A DNA stretch of 7,556 nt from contig CAJMQD010000037.1 in assembly GCA_905215425.1 (NCBI GenBank), positions 1 through 7,556 of the forward strand, read 5' to 3'. The notes below the pieces were generated by a model. That model did not search any database. It was not told the origin of the DNA and saw only the letters and a list, made by a program, of their open reading frames with translations. Shown piece by piece: positions 1-5,436 of this stretch (its first letter is position 1; each line of letters begins with the position of its first letter). A program made the translations under genes and the position numbers. This DNA is from an uncultured bacterium (GTDB taxonomy: Bacteria > Bacillota > Clostridia > Oscillospirales > Oscillospiraceae).

Positions 1-607
1 TATCCAGGACTGTATCATCTCCTCTGTGGTCCCTCCGGTCTTTAACTCCGTGCGCACCGGAATCCTGAAGGTTACCGGAACGTCCCCTATGGTGGTAGGT
101 CCCGGTTTAAAAACCGGGCTGAAGATCCACATGGACAATCCCGCCCAGGTGGGCAGCGACCGGATCGTCATCGCCGTGGCCGCATTGGCAGAATATAAGC
201 CCCCTCTGATCCTTATGGATCTGGGAACCGCCACCACCCTGGAGGTGGTGGGGGAAGATAACTCCTATCTGGGCGGCTGCATCATTCCCGGGGTTCGCAT
301 CTCTCTGGATGCCCTCACCTCCCGCACGGCCCAGCTGCCCGGCATCCGCCTGGAGCAGCCCAAGCGGGTCATTGGGAAAAACACCGTGGACTGTATGCGC
401 AGCGGCATTATGTATGGCACCGCCGCCATGATAGACGGTATGTTAGACCGCATTGAGGGAGAATTGGGCACTTCCACCACCGTGGTAGCCACAGGCGGCA
501 TCGCCCAGTTTATCATCCCCCTGTGTCATCGGGAGATCAAGCTGGAAAAAGATCTGATGCTCAAGGGCCTGAACCTCATCTACCAGAAGAACAAAGGCAA
601 ATCATAA
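1..607 (+). CDS. coaX: Type III pantothenate kinase, C-terminal part (5' end outside window)
   Basis: This is the C-terminal 201 residues of CoaX, which phosphorylates pantothenate with ATP as the first step of coenzyme A synthesis in the cytoplasm. The frame is open from base 2 and stops with TAA at 605-607. Visible family motifs are QVGSDRIV (pantothenate-side aspartate and arginine), DLGTATTLEV (the second acidic, phosphate-binding segment of the ASKHA fold), GGCIIPGVRISLDAL with SRTAQLP following, IGKNTVDCMRSGIMYG, and the late VATGGIA. CoaX proteins are usually about 255-260 residues, so roughly 55-60 residues, including the first DxGNT-type motif, lie before the window. A GTG at 26-28 is in frame but lies inside the conserved SSVVPPV segment and is not the start. 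A hairpin-rich region follows the stop. Identification is from motif recognition and is firm. Confidence 0.95.
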   Translation, partial: IQDCIISSVVPPVFNSVRTGILKVTGTSPMVVGPGLKTGLKIHMDNPAQVGSDRIVIAVAALAEYKPPLILMDLGTATTLEVVGEDNSYLGGCIIPGVRISLDALTSRTAQLPGIRLEQPKRVIGKNTVDCMRSGIMYGTAAMIDGMLDRIEGELGTSTTVVATGGIAQFIIPLCHREIKLEKDLMLKGLNLIYQKNKGKS

Positions 608-613
608 CATTGT

Positions 614-710
614 CCCCTTGGGGCATGTCTCGGACAGAGTCGATCAGCTCTTAACCAATCTGCCAATCAGGCAGATTTTCCGGACTTGCCCCAAGGGGTA
701 TTTTATGTCT
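614..710 (+). terminator. Nested inverted repeat after coaX, possible terminator
   Basis: The arms CCCCTTGGGGCA (614-625) and TGCCCCAAGGGG (687-698) are perfect 12-bp complements. Pairing continues inward with one mismatch to about 630/682. Inside the loop is a second hairpin with an 8-bp stem (657-664 with 670-677, loop AATCA). The outer stem is followed by TATTTTATG, a weak U-tract. It starts seven bases after the coaX stop, so termination of coaX is the simplest reading. The 56-base interval between the arms is long for a plain intrinsic terminator, however, and a branched RNA fold is possible. Confidence 0.5.
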
Positions 711-717
711 CTCTTTC

Positions 718-760
718 AAACAAAACCTCCGGCTAAGCCGGAGGTTTTGTTTCTCTTTTA
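718..760 (+). terminator. Strong rho-independent terminator, probably bidirectional
   Basis: A perfect 16-bp stem (718-733 with 737-752) closes on the loop TAA. The top of the stem is GC-rich (CCTCCGGC/GCCGGAGG) and the base is an A:T block (AAACAAAA/TTTTGTTT). It is followed on the + strand by CTCTTTTA. The A:T base gives a T-run on either strand, so it can stop transcription from coaX (+) and any readthrough from asnA (-). Confidence 0.85.
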
Positions 761-769
761 CTTCTGCTT

Positions 770-806
770 CCTCGGGCGAACTGAATCCGCCCTGCGGCCG
801 CCCGAG
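770..806. repeat. Short interspersed palindrome, short version (Rep1)
   Basis: The unit has 8-bp terminal inverted repeats, CTCGGGCG (771-778) and CGCCCGAG (799-806). Its first 27 bases (770-796) match 1061-1087 with one difference. Its inner CCTGCGGCCGCCC (791-803) matches 1116-1128. Compared with the copy at 1061-1130 it lacks 34 bp lying between two CCTGCG direct repeats. No coding potential is seen. It looks like a REP-like or non-autonomous interspersed element, family unknown. Confidence 0.65.
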
Positions 807-830
807 TATAGACTAATGTGACATCCAATT

Positions 831-891
831 TGTAGGGGCGGATATCATCCGCCCGGTGTTTCTGCGGCGCGCCGGGTCGTCGCGCCCTACA
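831..891. repeat. 61-bp palindromic element with TGTAGGG/CCCTACA ends
   Basis: The ends are the perfect 7-bp inverted repeats TGTAGGG (831-837) and CCCTACA (885-891). Internally there are two hairpins: 836-843 with 847-854 (GGGCGGAT/ATCCGCCC, loop ATC) and 866-871 with 881-886 (GGCGCG/CGCGCC). The structure is that of a miniature inverted-repeat or REP-like element. From general knowledge, repeats beginning TGTAGGGGCG are common in Oscillospiraceae genomes. Only one copy is present here, so multi-copy status cannot be shown from this window. Confidence 0.6.
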
Positions 892-912
892 CACGCTGCT
901 CAAGGCACATTT

Positions 913-1016
913 CAAGGTCCATCAGCCTTACAGCAGCATGATCCCCGCAGCCGAGCAGATGTCCAGGCAGTCCTGGTCCCACAAAGACGCCTGCACCTCG
1001 CCGATATGGGCCTTGC
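913..1016 (-). repeat. Duplicated 3' end of asnA, distal copy (104 bp)
   Basis: Bases 913-1016 align without gaps to 1154-1257, the 3' end of intact asnA, with six differences in 104 bases (at 918, 924, 940, 949, 961 and 1009). The match begins 15 bases past the stop codon on the minus strand and extends 29 codons into the gene. The offset between the copies is 241 bp. At 1017 the similarity ends abruptly and a hairpin begins. Confidence 0.9.
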
Positions 1017-1023
1017 GTCCCAT
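928..1023 (-). pseudogene. Truncated asnA C-terminal remnant (31-codon frame)
   Basis: On the minus strand this encodes the last 28 residues of AsnA (AHIGEVQASLWDQDC, then LDICSAAGIMLL and a TAA stop), preceded by MGRK. The residues from K4 to the stop are identical to the intact gene. All four base differences in the coding part (940, 949, 961, 1009) are synonymous. An ATG at 1023-1021 is in frame, with GGAGG only four bases upstream, so a 31-residue peptide could in principle be made. The ATG and GGAGG lie within the hairpin 1019-1043, and no asnA catalytic motif is retained. The best reading is a gene-end remnant left by duplication or allele replacement. Confidence 0.75.
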
Positions 1024-1056
1024 TTGACCTCCGGTCAAATGGGTTCCCTTTTTTCA
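1019..1056 (+). terminator. Rho-independent terminator in the asnA-coaX spacer
   Basis: A perfect 11-bp stem, CCCATTTGACC (1019-1029) with GGTCAAATGGG (1033-1043), closes on TCC and is followed on the + strand by TTCCCTTTTTTC. The T-run is on the + strand only, so it would stop + transcripts entering asnA antisense. It abuts the end of the duplicated asnA fragment at 1016. Confidence 0.65.
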
Positions 1057-1060
1057 AAAT

Positions 1061-1130
1061 CCTCGGGCGAACTGAATTCGCCCTGCGATAATTCTCGCTG
1101 CGCTCGAATTTACGGCCTGCGGCCGCCCCA
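1061..1130. repeat. Short interspersed palindrome, long version (Rep2)
   Basis: Bases 1061-1087 match Rep1 (770-796) with one difference, and 1116-1128 match the Rep1 end. Between them lie 34 extra bases bounded by CCTGCG direct repeats (1082-1087 and 1116-1121). An internal inverted repeat AATTCG (1075-1080) / CGAATT (1105-1110) supports a folded unit. The right terminal inverted repeat is degraded (CGCCCCA instead of CGCCCGAG). No reading frame is seen in it. Confidence 0.65.
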
Positions 1131-1143
1131 TCTTTGATGGGGC
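1125..1143 (-). other. Hairpin just downstream of asnA
   Basis: An 8-bp stem, GCCCCATC (1125-1132) with GATGGGGC (1136-1143), closes on TTT. It lies 25 bases past the asnA stop on the minus strand. No T-run follows in that direction, so it is at best a weak terminator or 3'-end stabilising structure. No better asnA terminator is visible before 752. Confidence 0.4.
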
Positions 1144-1153
1144 CCCTGCTGGC

Positions 1154-1257
1154 CAAGGCCCATCGGCCTTACAGCAGCATAATCCCCGCGGCCGAGCAGA
1201 TATCCAGGCAGTCCTGGTCCCACAAAGACGCCTGCACCTCGCCGATATGTGCCTTGC
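1154..1257 (-). repeat. Duplicated 3' end of asnA, copy within intact gene
   Basis: This is the partner of 913-1016, with 98 of 104 bases identical. It is contiguous with the full asnA coding region, so it is the functional copy. The repeat boundary at 1257/1258 falls inside the codon series for LLLGKAH and corresponds to no domain edge. Confidence 0.9.
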
Positions 1258-2185
1258 CCAGCAGCAGCATGGATACCCGGGACTGACCGATGCCGCCGCC
1301 CATGGTCAGGGGCAGCTGACCGCCCAACAGCATCTTGTGGAACGGCAGCGTCCGGCGGTCGTCGCATCCGGCGATGGTCAGCTGCCGGTCCAGCGATTCG
1401 GGACTGACCCGGATCCCCATGGAGGACAGCTCCAGCGCCTGACCATTCACACTGTCCCACACCAGCAGGTCGCCGTTCAGATCCCAATCATCATAGTCAG
1501 GTGCGCGGCCATCATGGGGTTTGCCGGACTTCAGCGCCCCGCCAATACCGATCAGGAACGTAGTGGGGTGCTCCTTGACAAAGGCGTTCTCCCGCTCCTT
1601 GGAGGTCAGGTCGGGATACAGGTCCTCCAATTCCTGAGCCGTCAGGAAGGCAACATCCGTATCCAGCTCAGGCAGCACAGACAACTGGGGAAACACAGAA
1701 CGCAGGAAAGACTGGGTGTCGGCCAGCGCCTTGACGATGGAGTTCACCGTCGCCTTCAGATAATCCGTGTTCCGGTCCTCTTCCCGGATGATCTTCTCCC
1801 AGTCCCACTGGTCCACATAGGCGGAGTGGAGGTTGTCCAGCTCCTCATCCCGGCGGATGGCGTTCATATCGGTGTACAGGCCCTCCCCCTCGTGGAACTG
1901 GTAGCGCTTCAGCGCCAGACGCTTCCACTTGGCCAGAGAGTGGACCACCACAGCCTCACCCTCGATCCCGCGAATATCGAAGGAGACGGGGCGCTCCACG
2001 CCGTTCAGGTCATCGTTGACGCCGGAGGACTGGGCCACAAACAGGGGGGCGGATACCCGGTGCAGGCGAAGGGCGCCGGACAGCTTATCCTCAAACAGAC
2101 GGTGCAGCAGGCTGATCGCTCTCTGCGTCTCATAAATGGACAGAAGGGGGGAATATCCCTGGGGAATACGAGTCACATGCTCCAT
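1169..2185 (-). CDS. asnA: Aspartate--ammonia ligase (asparagine synthetase A)
   Basis: This 338-residue cytoplasmic enzyme makes asparagine from aspartate, ammonia and ATP through an aspartyl-AMP intermediate. It is of normal length and has the class II aminoacyl-tRNA-synthetase-like fold. Visible family motifs are VSAPLFV (44-50), LNGVERPVSFD (60-70), VVHSLAKWKR (80-89), GEGLYTDMNAIRRDE (100-114), YVDQWDWE (123-130), GIGG (213-216), RAPDYDDW (227-234), LNGD (236-239), ELSSMGIRV (252-260) and GGGIGQSR (296-303). The ATG at 2185-2183 is chosen because AAAGGAG (2201-2195) lies nine bases upstream and because MEHVTRIPQGYSP aligns with the usual AsnA N-terminus. The frame stays open further upstream, but that extension runs through the promoter. 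The gene is transcribed divergently from xth. No T-box leader is visible. Its 3' end is duplicated at 913-1016. Confidence 0.97.
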   Translation of the reverse strand: MEHVTRIPQGYSPLLSIYETQRAISLLHRLFEDKLSGALRLHRVSAPLFVAQSSGVNDDLNGVERPVSFDIRGIEGEAVVVHSLAKWKRLALKRYQFHEGEGLYTDMNAIRRDEELDNLHSAYVDQWDWEKIIREEDRNTDYLKATVNSIVKALADTQSFLRSVFPQLSVLPELDTDVAFLTAQELEDLYPDLTSKERENAFVKEHPTTFLIGIGGALKSGKPHDGRAPDYDDWDLNGDLLVWDSVNGQALELSSMGIRVSPESLDRQLTIAGCDDRRTLPFHKMLLGGQLPLTMGGGIGQSRVSMLLLGKAHIGEVQASLWDQDCLDICSAAGIMLL

Positions 2186-2267
2186 AATGATCCACTCCTT
2201 TGAACTGATTACTCTCTCCGCCCATTTTTCAAGGGCAGGTAAAGTCGAAAAAGAAATATACTGCAAT

Positions 2268-2295
2268 ATTATACCGTCGTCCGTGCAAATTGCAA
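2268..2295 (-). promoter_or_regulatory. Predicted asnA promoter
   Basis: Read on the minus strand, TTGCAA (2295-2290) is followed after 16 bases by a perfect TATAAT (2273-2268). This gives a leader of about 75 bases before the asnA start. The region is AT-rich compared with its surroundings. No T-box or other leader element that commonly controls asparagine genes was recognised. Confidence 0.65.
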
Positions 2296-2373
2296 CTCCC
2301 AATTCTGTTTTTTGCATCGTTCTCTCTGTATTTTCTCTTGATTCCCCCTTCTCAGCTGTATCCGCCCCGTCAT

Positions 2374-2412
2374 CCATTGCCCCTTGCAATGGGCAGGCTC
2401 TCCCGATATAAT
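2374..2412 (+). promoter_or_regulatory. Predicted xth-ggt promoter with overlapping inverted repeat
   Basis: TTGCAA (2384-2389) and a perfect TATAAT (2407-2412) are separated by 17 bases, which is optimal for the vegetative sigma factor. An inverted repeat CCATTGC (2374-2380) / GCAATGG (2386-2392) overlaps the -35 box and could be a regulator site, though 7-bp arms can arise by chance. The leader to the xth start is about 25 bases, with GGAGG at 2433-2437, seven bases before the ATG. Confidence 0.75.
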
Positions 2413-2444
2413 AAAGAAAACATAAACTCAATGGAGGAACCGCC

Positions 2445-3200
2445 ATGGTATTTATTTCCTGGAATGTAAACGGCCTGCGGGCCTGTCTGAAGAAGGGCTT
2501 TCTTGAATTTCTGAATGCCCAGAAACCTGATTTCATGTGCCTGCAAGAGACCAAAATGGAGCGCGGACAGGCAGATATCGACCTGTCCGGCTATCAGGAG
2601 TTCTGGAACTCCGCCGAGAAAAAAGGGTACTCCGGCACCGCCATCTTTACCCCCCACGCTCCCCTGTCCGCAGCTTACGGCATGGACCTGGATCAGCACG
2701 ACCACGAAGGGCGGCTTATTACTCTGGAGTACGAGACCTTCTATCTGGTGTGCTGCTACACCCCCAACGCCCAGGACGGACTGAAGCGCATCGACTACCG
2801 CATGGAGTGGGAGGATGATCTGCGGGACTACCTGATAAGTCTTGACAGGACCAAACCCGTCATCTACTGCGGCGACCTGAACGTGGCCCACGAGGAGATC
2901 GACCTGAAAAACCCCAAGACAAACCGGGGCAACGCCGGCTTCTCCGACCAGGAGCGGGAAAAAATGACCCGTCTGCTCTCCTCCGGCTTTACAGACACCT
3001 TCCGCCGCCTGTACCCTGACGTCACTGGAGCCTACTCCTGGTGGTCCTACCGCTTCCACGCCCGGCAGAACAACGCAGGCTGGCGCATCGACTATTTTAT
3101 TGTTTCTGACCGCATTGCGGACAAGATCCGCCGTGCGGAGATCCTGAGCACAGTAGAGGGCAGCGACCACTGCCCCGTTCTGTTGGATATCGACCTGTAA
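2445..3200 (+). CDS. xth: Exodeoxyribonuclease III (AP endonuclease)
   Basis: This 251-residue member of the exonuclease III / APE1 endonuclease-exonuclease-phosphatase family is full length. It cleaves the backbone 5' of abasic sites during base excision repair and has 3'-5' exonuclease and 3'-phosphatase activity. All active-site positions expected for the family are visible: N8 in SWNVNGLRA, the metal ligand E35 in LQETK, Y105 in CCYTPN, D144 and N146 in CGDLN, D216 in GWRIDYF, and D241-H242 in GSDHCP. The SWWSYRF segment near residue 200 is the usual DNA-contact loop of this family. The start ATG is supported by GGAGG seven bases upstream. It heads an operon with the gene 14 bp downstream. 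The alternative symbol exoA is used in Bacillus. Confidence 0.96.
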   Translation: MVFISWNVNGLRACLKKGFLEFLNAQKPDFMCLQETKMERGQADIDLSGYQEFWNSAEKKGYSGTAIFTPHAPLSAAYGMDLDQHDHEGRLITLEYETFYLVCCYTPNAQDGLKRIDYRMEWEDDLRDYLISLDRTKPVIYCGDLNVAHEEIDLKNPKTNRGNAGFSDQEREKMTRLLSSGFTDTFRRLYPDVTGAYSWWSYRFHARQNNAGWRIDYFIVSDRIADKIRRAEILSTVEGSDHCPVLLDIDL

Positions 3201-3214
3201 GGAGGCTGTTTATT

Positions 3215-4837
3215 ATGTTCAATTCCGATTCTTATCCCTACCCCTCCCGCCGCACCGTGGTCTATGCCAAAAACGCCATGGCCTGTACCTCCGTCCCCCT
3301 GGGGGCTCAGATCGGCCTGGACGTGATGAAGGCCGGCGGCAACGCCGTAGACGCCGCCATCGCCATGGCCGCCGCTATGCCCCTGCTGGAGCCCACCGGC
3401 AACGCCTTGGGTTCTGACTGCTTCGCCCTGGTGTGGATCGAAAAGGAGAAAAAACTCTACGGTCTGAACGCCAGCGGTGTAGCTCCCATGGCGCTGAGCG
3501 CCCAGAAAGTCAAGGAATTGGGCTATGACCAGGTTCCCTTTGAGGGCTGGCTGCCCACCATGGTCCCCGGCGCTCCCGCAGGCTGGGCGGAGCTGAACCG
3601 CCGTTTCGGCACCCTGTCTCTGTCCCAGCTCTTCGCCCCCGCCATTCAGTACGCCCGCGAGGGGGTCCCCGTGGCGGACAACGTGGCCCGGCAGTGGAAG
3701 CTGGACAGCAAGCGCATCGCCGCCGCAATGGAACAGGCTCCCCAGGTCCACGGTCCCTGGTGGCAGGCCATGATGAAAGCCGACGGCAGCCCCTATGAGG
3801 CGGGCGACCTGTTCCGATGGCCCGAATTGGCCGACACTCTGGCGGAACTGGCCGCCACCAACTGTGAAAGCTACTACCGCGGCCCCCTGATGGAGCGCAT
3901 CGTGGACTTCAGCCGCCGCACCGGAGGATACTTCTGCGAGGATGATTTCCGCAATTATTCCCCCATGTGGGTGGAGCCCATCTCCACGGACTACCACGGC
4001 TACACCGTATGTGAGATCCCGCCCAACGGCCACGGCATCACCGTGCTCATGGCGCTGAACATCCTCAGCGGCATGGACCTGCCTGCCGACCGTACCAGCC
4101 CAGAGACCTACCACAAGCTGCTGGAGGCCATCAAGCTGGCCTTTGTCGACGCCAAAACCTATGTGGCCGACCCCCGGTACATGAAAACCAAAGTGGCCGA
4201 CCTGCTCTCCCCCACCTACGCGGACAAACGCCGCGCTCTCATCGGCGGCACGGCAATGGACCCCAAAGCTGGCAATCCCTCCGGCAGCGACACCATCTAT
4301 CTATGCACTGCGGATGGCCAGGGGAACATGGTCTCCTTCATCCAGAGCAACTATAAGACCTTCGGCTCCGGCGTACTCATCCCGGGCACCGGCATCTCCC
4401 TTCAGGACCGGGGGGCCAACTTCTCCCTGGACGAGAACAGTGACAACTGCCTGGCCGGCGGCAAACGCAGCTACCACACCATCATCCCCGGCTTCCTGAT
4501 GAAGGACGGGGATGCGGTGGGTCCCTTCGGCGTCATGGGCGGCTTTATGCAGCCCCAGGGTCAGGTACAGGTGCTGGTGAACACCATCGACTACCACATG
4601 AACCCCCACGCCGCTCTGGACTGCCCCCGGGTCCAGTGGACCGGCGGATTGAAGGTAGAGGTGGAGCGGGAGGCCGGTCAGGAGGCCGCCGACGCCCTGA
4701 AGGCCATGGGCCACAGCGTCACCATCCCCGCCAGCAACCTGGCCATGGGCCGCGGACAGATCATCTGGAAGCTGGACAGCGGCGTGCTGGCCGGCGGCAC
4801 CGAGCCCCGATGCGACGGCTGCGTGGCCGCCTGGTAA
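3215..4837 (+). CDS. Gamma-glutamyltransferase family protein (Ntn hydrolase, YwrD-like)
   Basis: This 540-residue protein belongs to the gamma-glutamyltransferase / cephalosporin-acylase family of self-cleaving N-terminal-nucleophile hydrolases. Known members hydrolyse or transfer gamma-glutamyl groups, for instance from glutathione. Visible motifs are KAGGNAVDAAIA (39-50), the central NGHGI (271-275), GSDTIYL (357-363) with T360 as the expected nucleophile exposed by autocleavage before it, TGISLQDRGANFSL (392-405) and GGFMQPQGQVQVL (442-454). Cleavage would give chains of about 359 and 181 residues. There is no signal peptide, so it is probably cytosolic, unlike the secreted E. coli enzyme. 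This, together with the SDT context of the nucleophile, points to the YwrD-type subfamily, and the actual substrate is uncertain. GGAGG (3201-3205) directly abuts the xth stop and precedes the ATG by nine bases, so the two genes are probably co-transcribed. Confidence 0.88.
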   Translation: MFNSDSYPYPSRRTVVYAKNAMACTSVPLGAQIGLDVMKAGGNAVDAAIAMAAAMPLLEPTGNALGSDCFALVWIEKEKKLYGLNASGVAPMALSAQKVKELGYDQVPFEGWLPTMVPGAPAGWAELNRRFGTLSLSQLFAPAIQYAREGVPVADNVARQWKLDSKRIAAAMEQAPQVHGPWWQAMMKADGSPYEAGDLFRWPELADTLAELAATNCESYYRGPLMERIVDFSRRTGGYFCEDDFRNYSPMWVEPISTDYHGYTVCEIPPNGHGITVLMALNILSGMDLPADRTSPETYHKLLEAIKLAFVDAKTYVADPRYMKTKVADLLSPTYADKRRALIGGTAMDPKAGNPSGSDTIYLCTADGQGNMVSFIQSNYKTFGSGVLIPGTGISLQDRGANFSLDENSDNCLAGGKRSYHTIIPGFLMKDGDAVGPFGVMGGFMQPQGQVQVLVNTIDYHMNPHAALDCPRVQWTGGLKVEVEREAGQEAADALKAMGHSVTIPASNLAMGRGQIIWKLDSGVLAGGTEPRCDGCVAAW

Positions 4838-4879
4838 GGGTGATAAAAGCAGCCCTCCCACCAAGCAGAATATAATTGC

Positions 4880-4920
4880 AGGGACGGCATGGTTTCAGCC
4901 ATGCCGTCCCTTATTTCATC
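4880..4920. terminator. Terminator hairpin between convergent genes
   Basis: A perfect 13-bp stem, AGGGACGGCATGG (4880-4892) with CCATGCCGTCCCT (4899-4911), closes on a six-base loop. TATTTCAT follows on the + side and GCAATTATATT on the minus side. The T-runs are imperfect in both directions. Its position, 42 bases after the ggt stop and 57 bases past the stop of the opposing gene, fits a shared bidirectional terminator. Confidence 0.7.
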
Positions 4921-4968
4921 CAAATCAGAGGACAGTGCGCACCTGCTTTTGAATCAACCGTTCTATTT

Positions 4969-5436
4969 TCAGTTCATCCGCCACACGGCAAAATTCAGAT
5001 ACCCTGCAAAGGTCAGCCACAGCAGATACGGCACCATCAGCCACCCTGCCGCCCGGCTGCGTTTTGCAAAGGACAGCGCTGTAAAAAAGGCCAGCAGCCA
5101 ATAGAGAACCAGCCAGAAAAACGCCAAAGCATACCGCCGTCCAGAGAAAAATATCACGGTCCACAGCAGGCCAGCCGCCAGCTGCACTCCGTATAACTCC
5201 AATGGGGCGCCCGCTGTATATCCCCGCTCCTGACTGCGCCACACCAAAAAGCTGGCTGTTCCCATCATCAGATACAGAACTGTCCACACCACCGGAAACA
5301 CCCATCGGGGCGGCGTCAGGGGCGGATGAACGATCGCTCTCTGGACGATCTCCATTCCCTGCCGGGTCAATAACCAGGATAAACCGCCCACTCCAAGCGG
5401 GACTGCCAAACACACAACAAGCCTTTTCCCCTTCAC
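4969..5436 (-). CDS. Possible separate TspO/MBR product from internal GTG start
   Basis: Within the fused frame, a GTG at 5436-5434 is preceded by GGGAGG (5450-5445) at eight bases. Translation from there gives 155 residues beginning MKGKRLVVCLAVPLGVGG, which is how free-standing TspO proteins normally begin, at a normal TspO length. TspO proteins are membrane proteins that bind porphyrins and related ligands, with roles in stress and tetrapyrrole handling. This suggests the domain was once, and may still be, expressed as its own product inside the larger gene. The sequence cannot show whether ribosomes use this site. Confidence 0.45.
   Translation of the reverse strand: MKGKRLVVCLAVPLGVGGLSWLLTRQGMEIVQRAIVHPPLTPPRWVFPVVWTVLYLMMGTASFLVWRSQERGYTAGAPLELYGVQLAAGLLWTVIFFSGRRYALAFFWLVLYWLLAFFTALSFAKRSRAAGWLMVPYLLWLTFAGYLNFAVWRMN

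Noticed and set aside
770..1130. CRISPR-like array from the repeated segments downstream of coaX
   Set aside because: There are only two repeat copies of unequal length, no regular spacers and no cas genes. The repeats are palindromic interspersed elements.
1247..2203. Plus-strand open frame of 318 codons opposite asnA
   Set aside because: It is the antisense of a full-length conserved asnA, rich in Q, H and G with no motif.
2186..2270. T-box riboswitch ahead of asnA
   Set aside because: The leader is only about 75 bases, and no conserved T-box sequence or antiterminator stem is present.
2186..2554. In-frame upstream extension of asnA, which would give a 461-residue protein
   Set aside because: The intact family N-terminus and an AAAGGAG at the right distance mark the ATG at 2185. 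The extension contains the predicted TATAAT promoter and overlaps the xth start on the other strand.
3092..4114. Minus-strand open frame of 340 codons opposite xth and ggt
   Set aside because: It is low-complexity, rich in G, H, V and Q, as expected from the complement of a GC-rich gene. It overlaps two confidently identified genes and has no recognisable motif.
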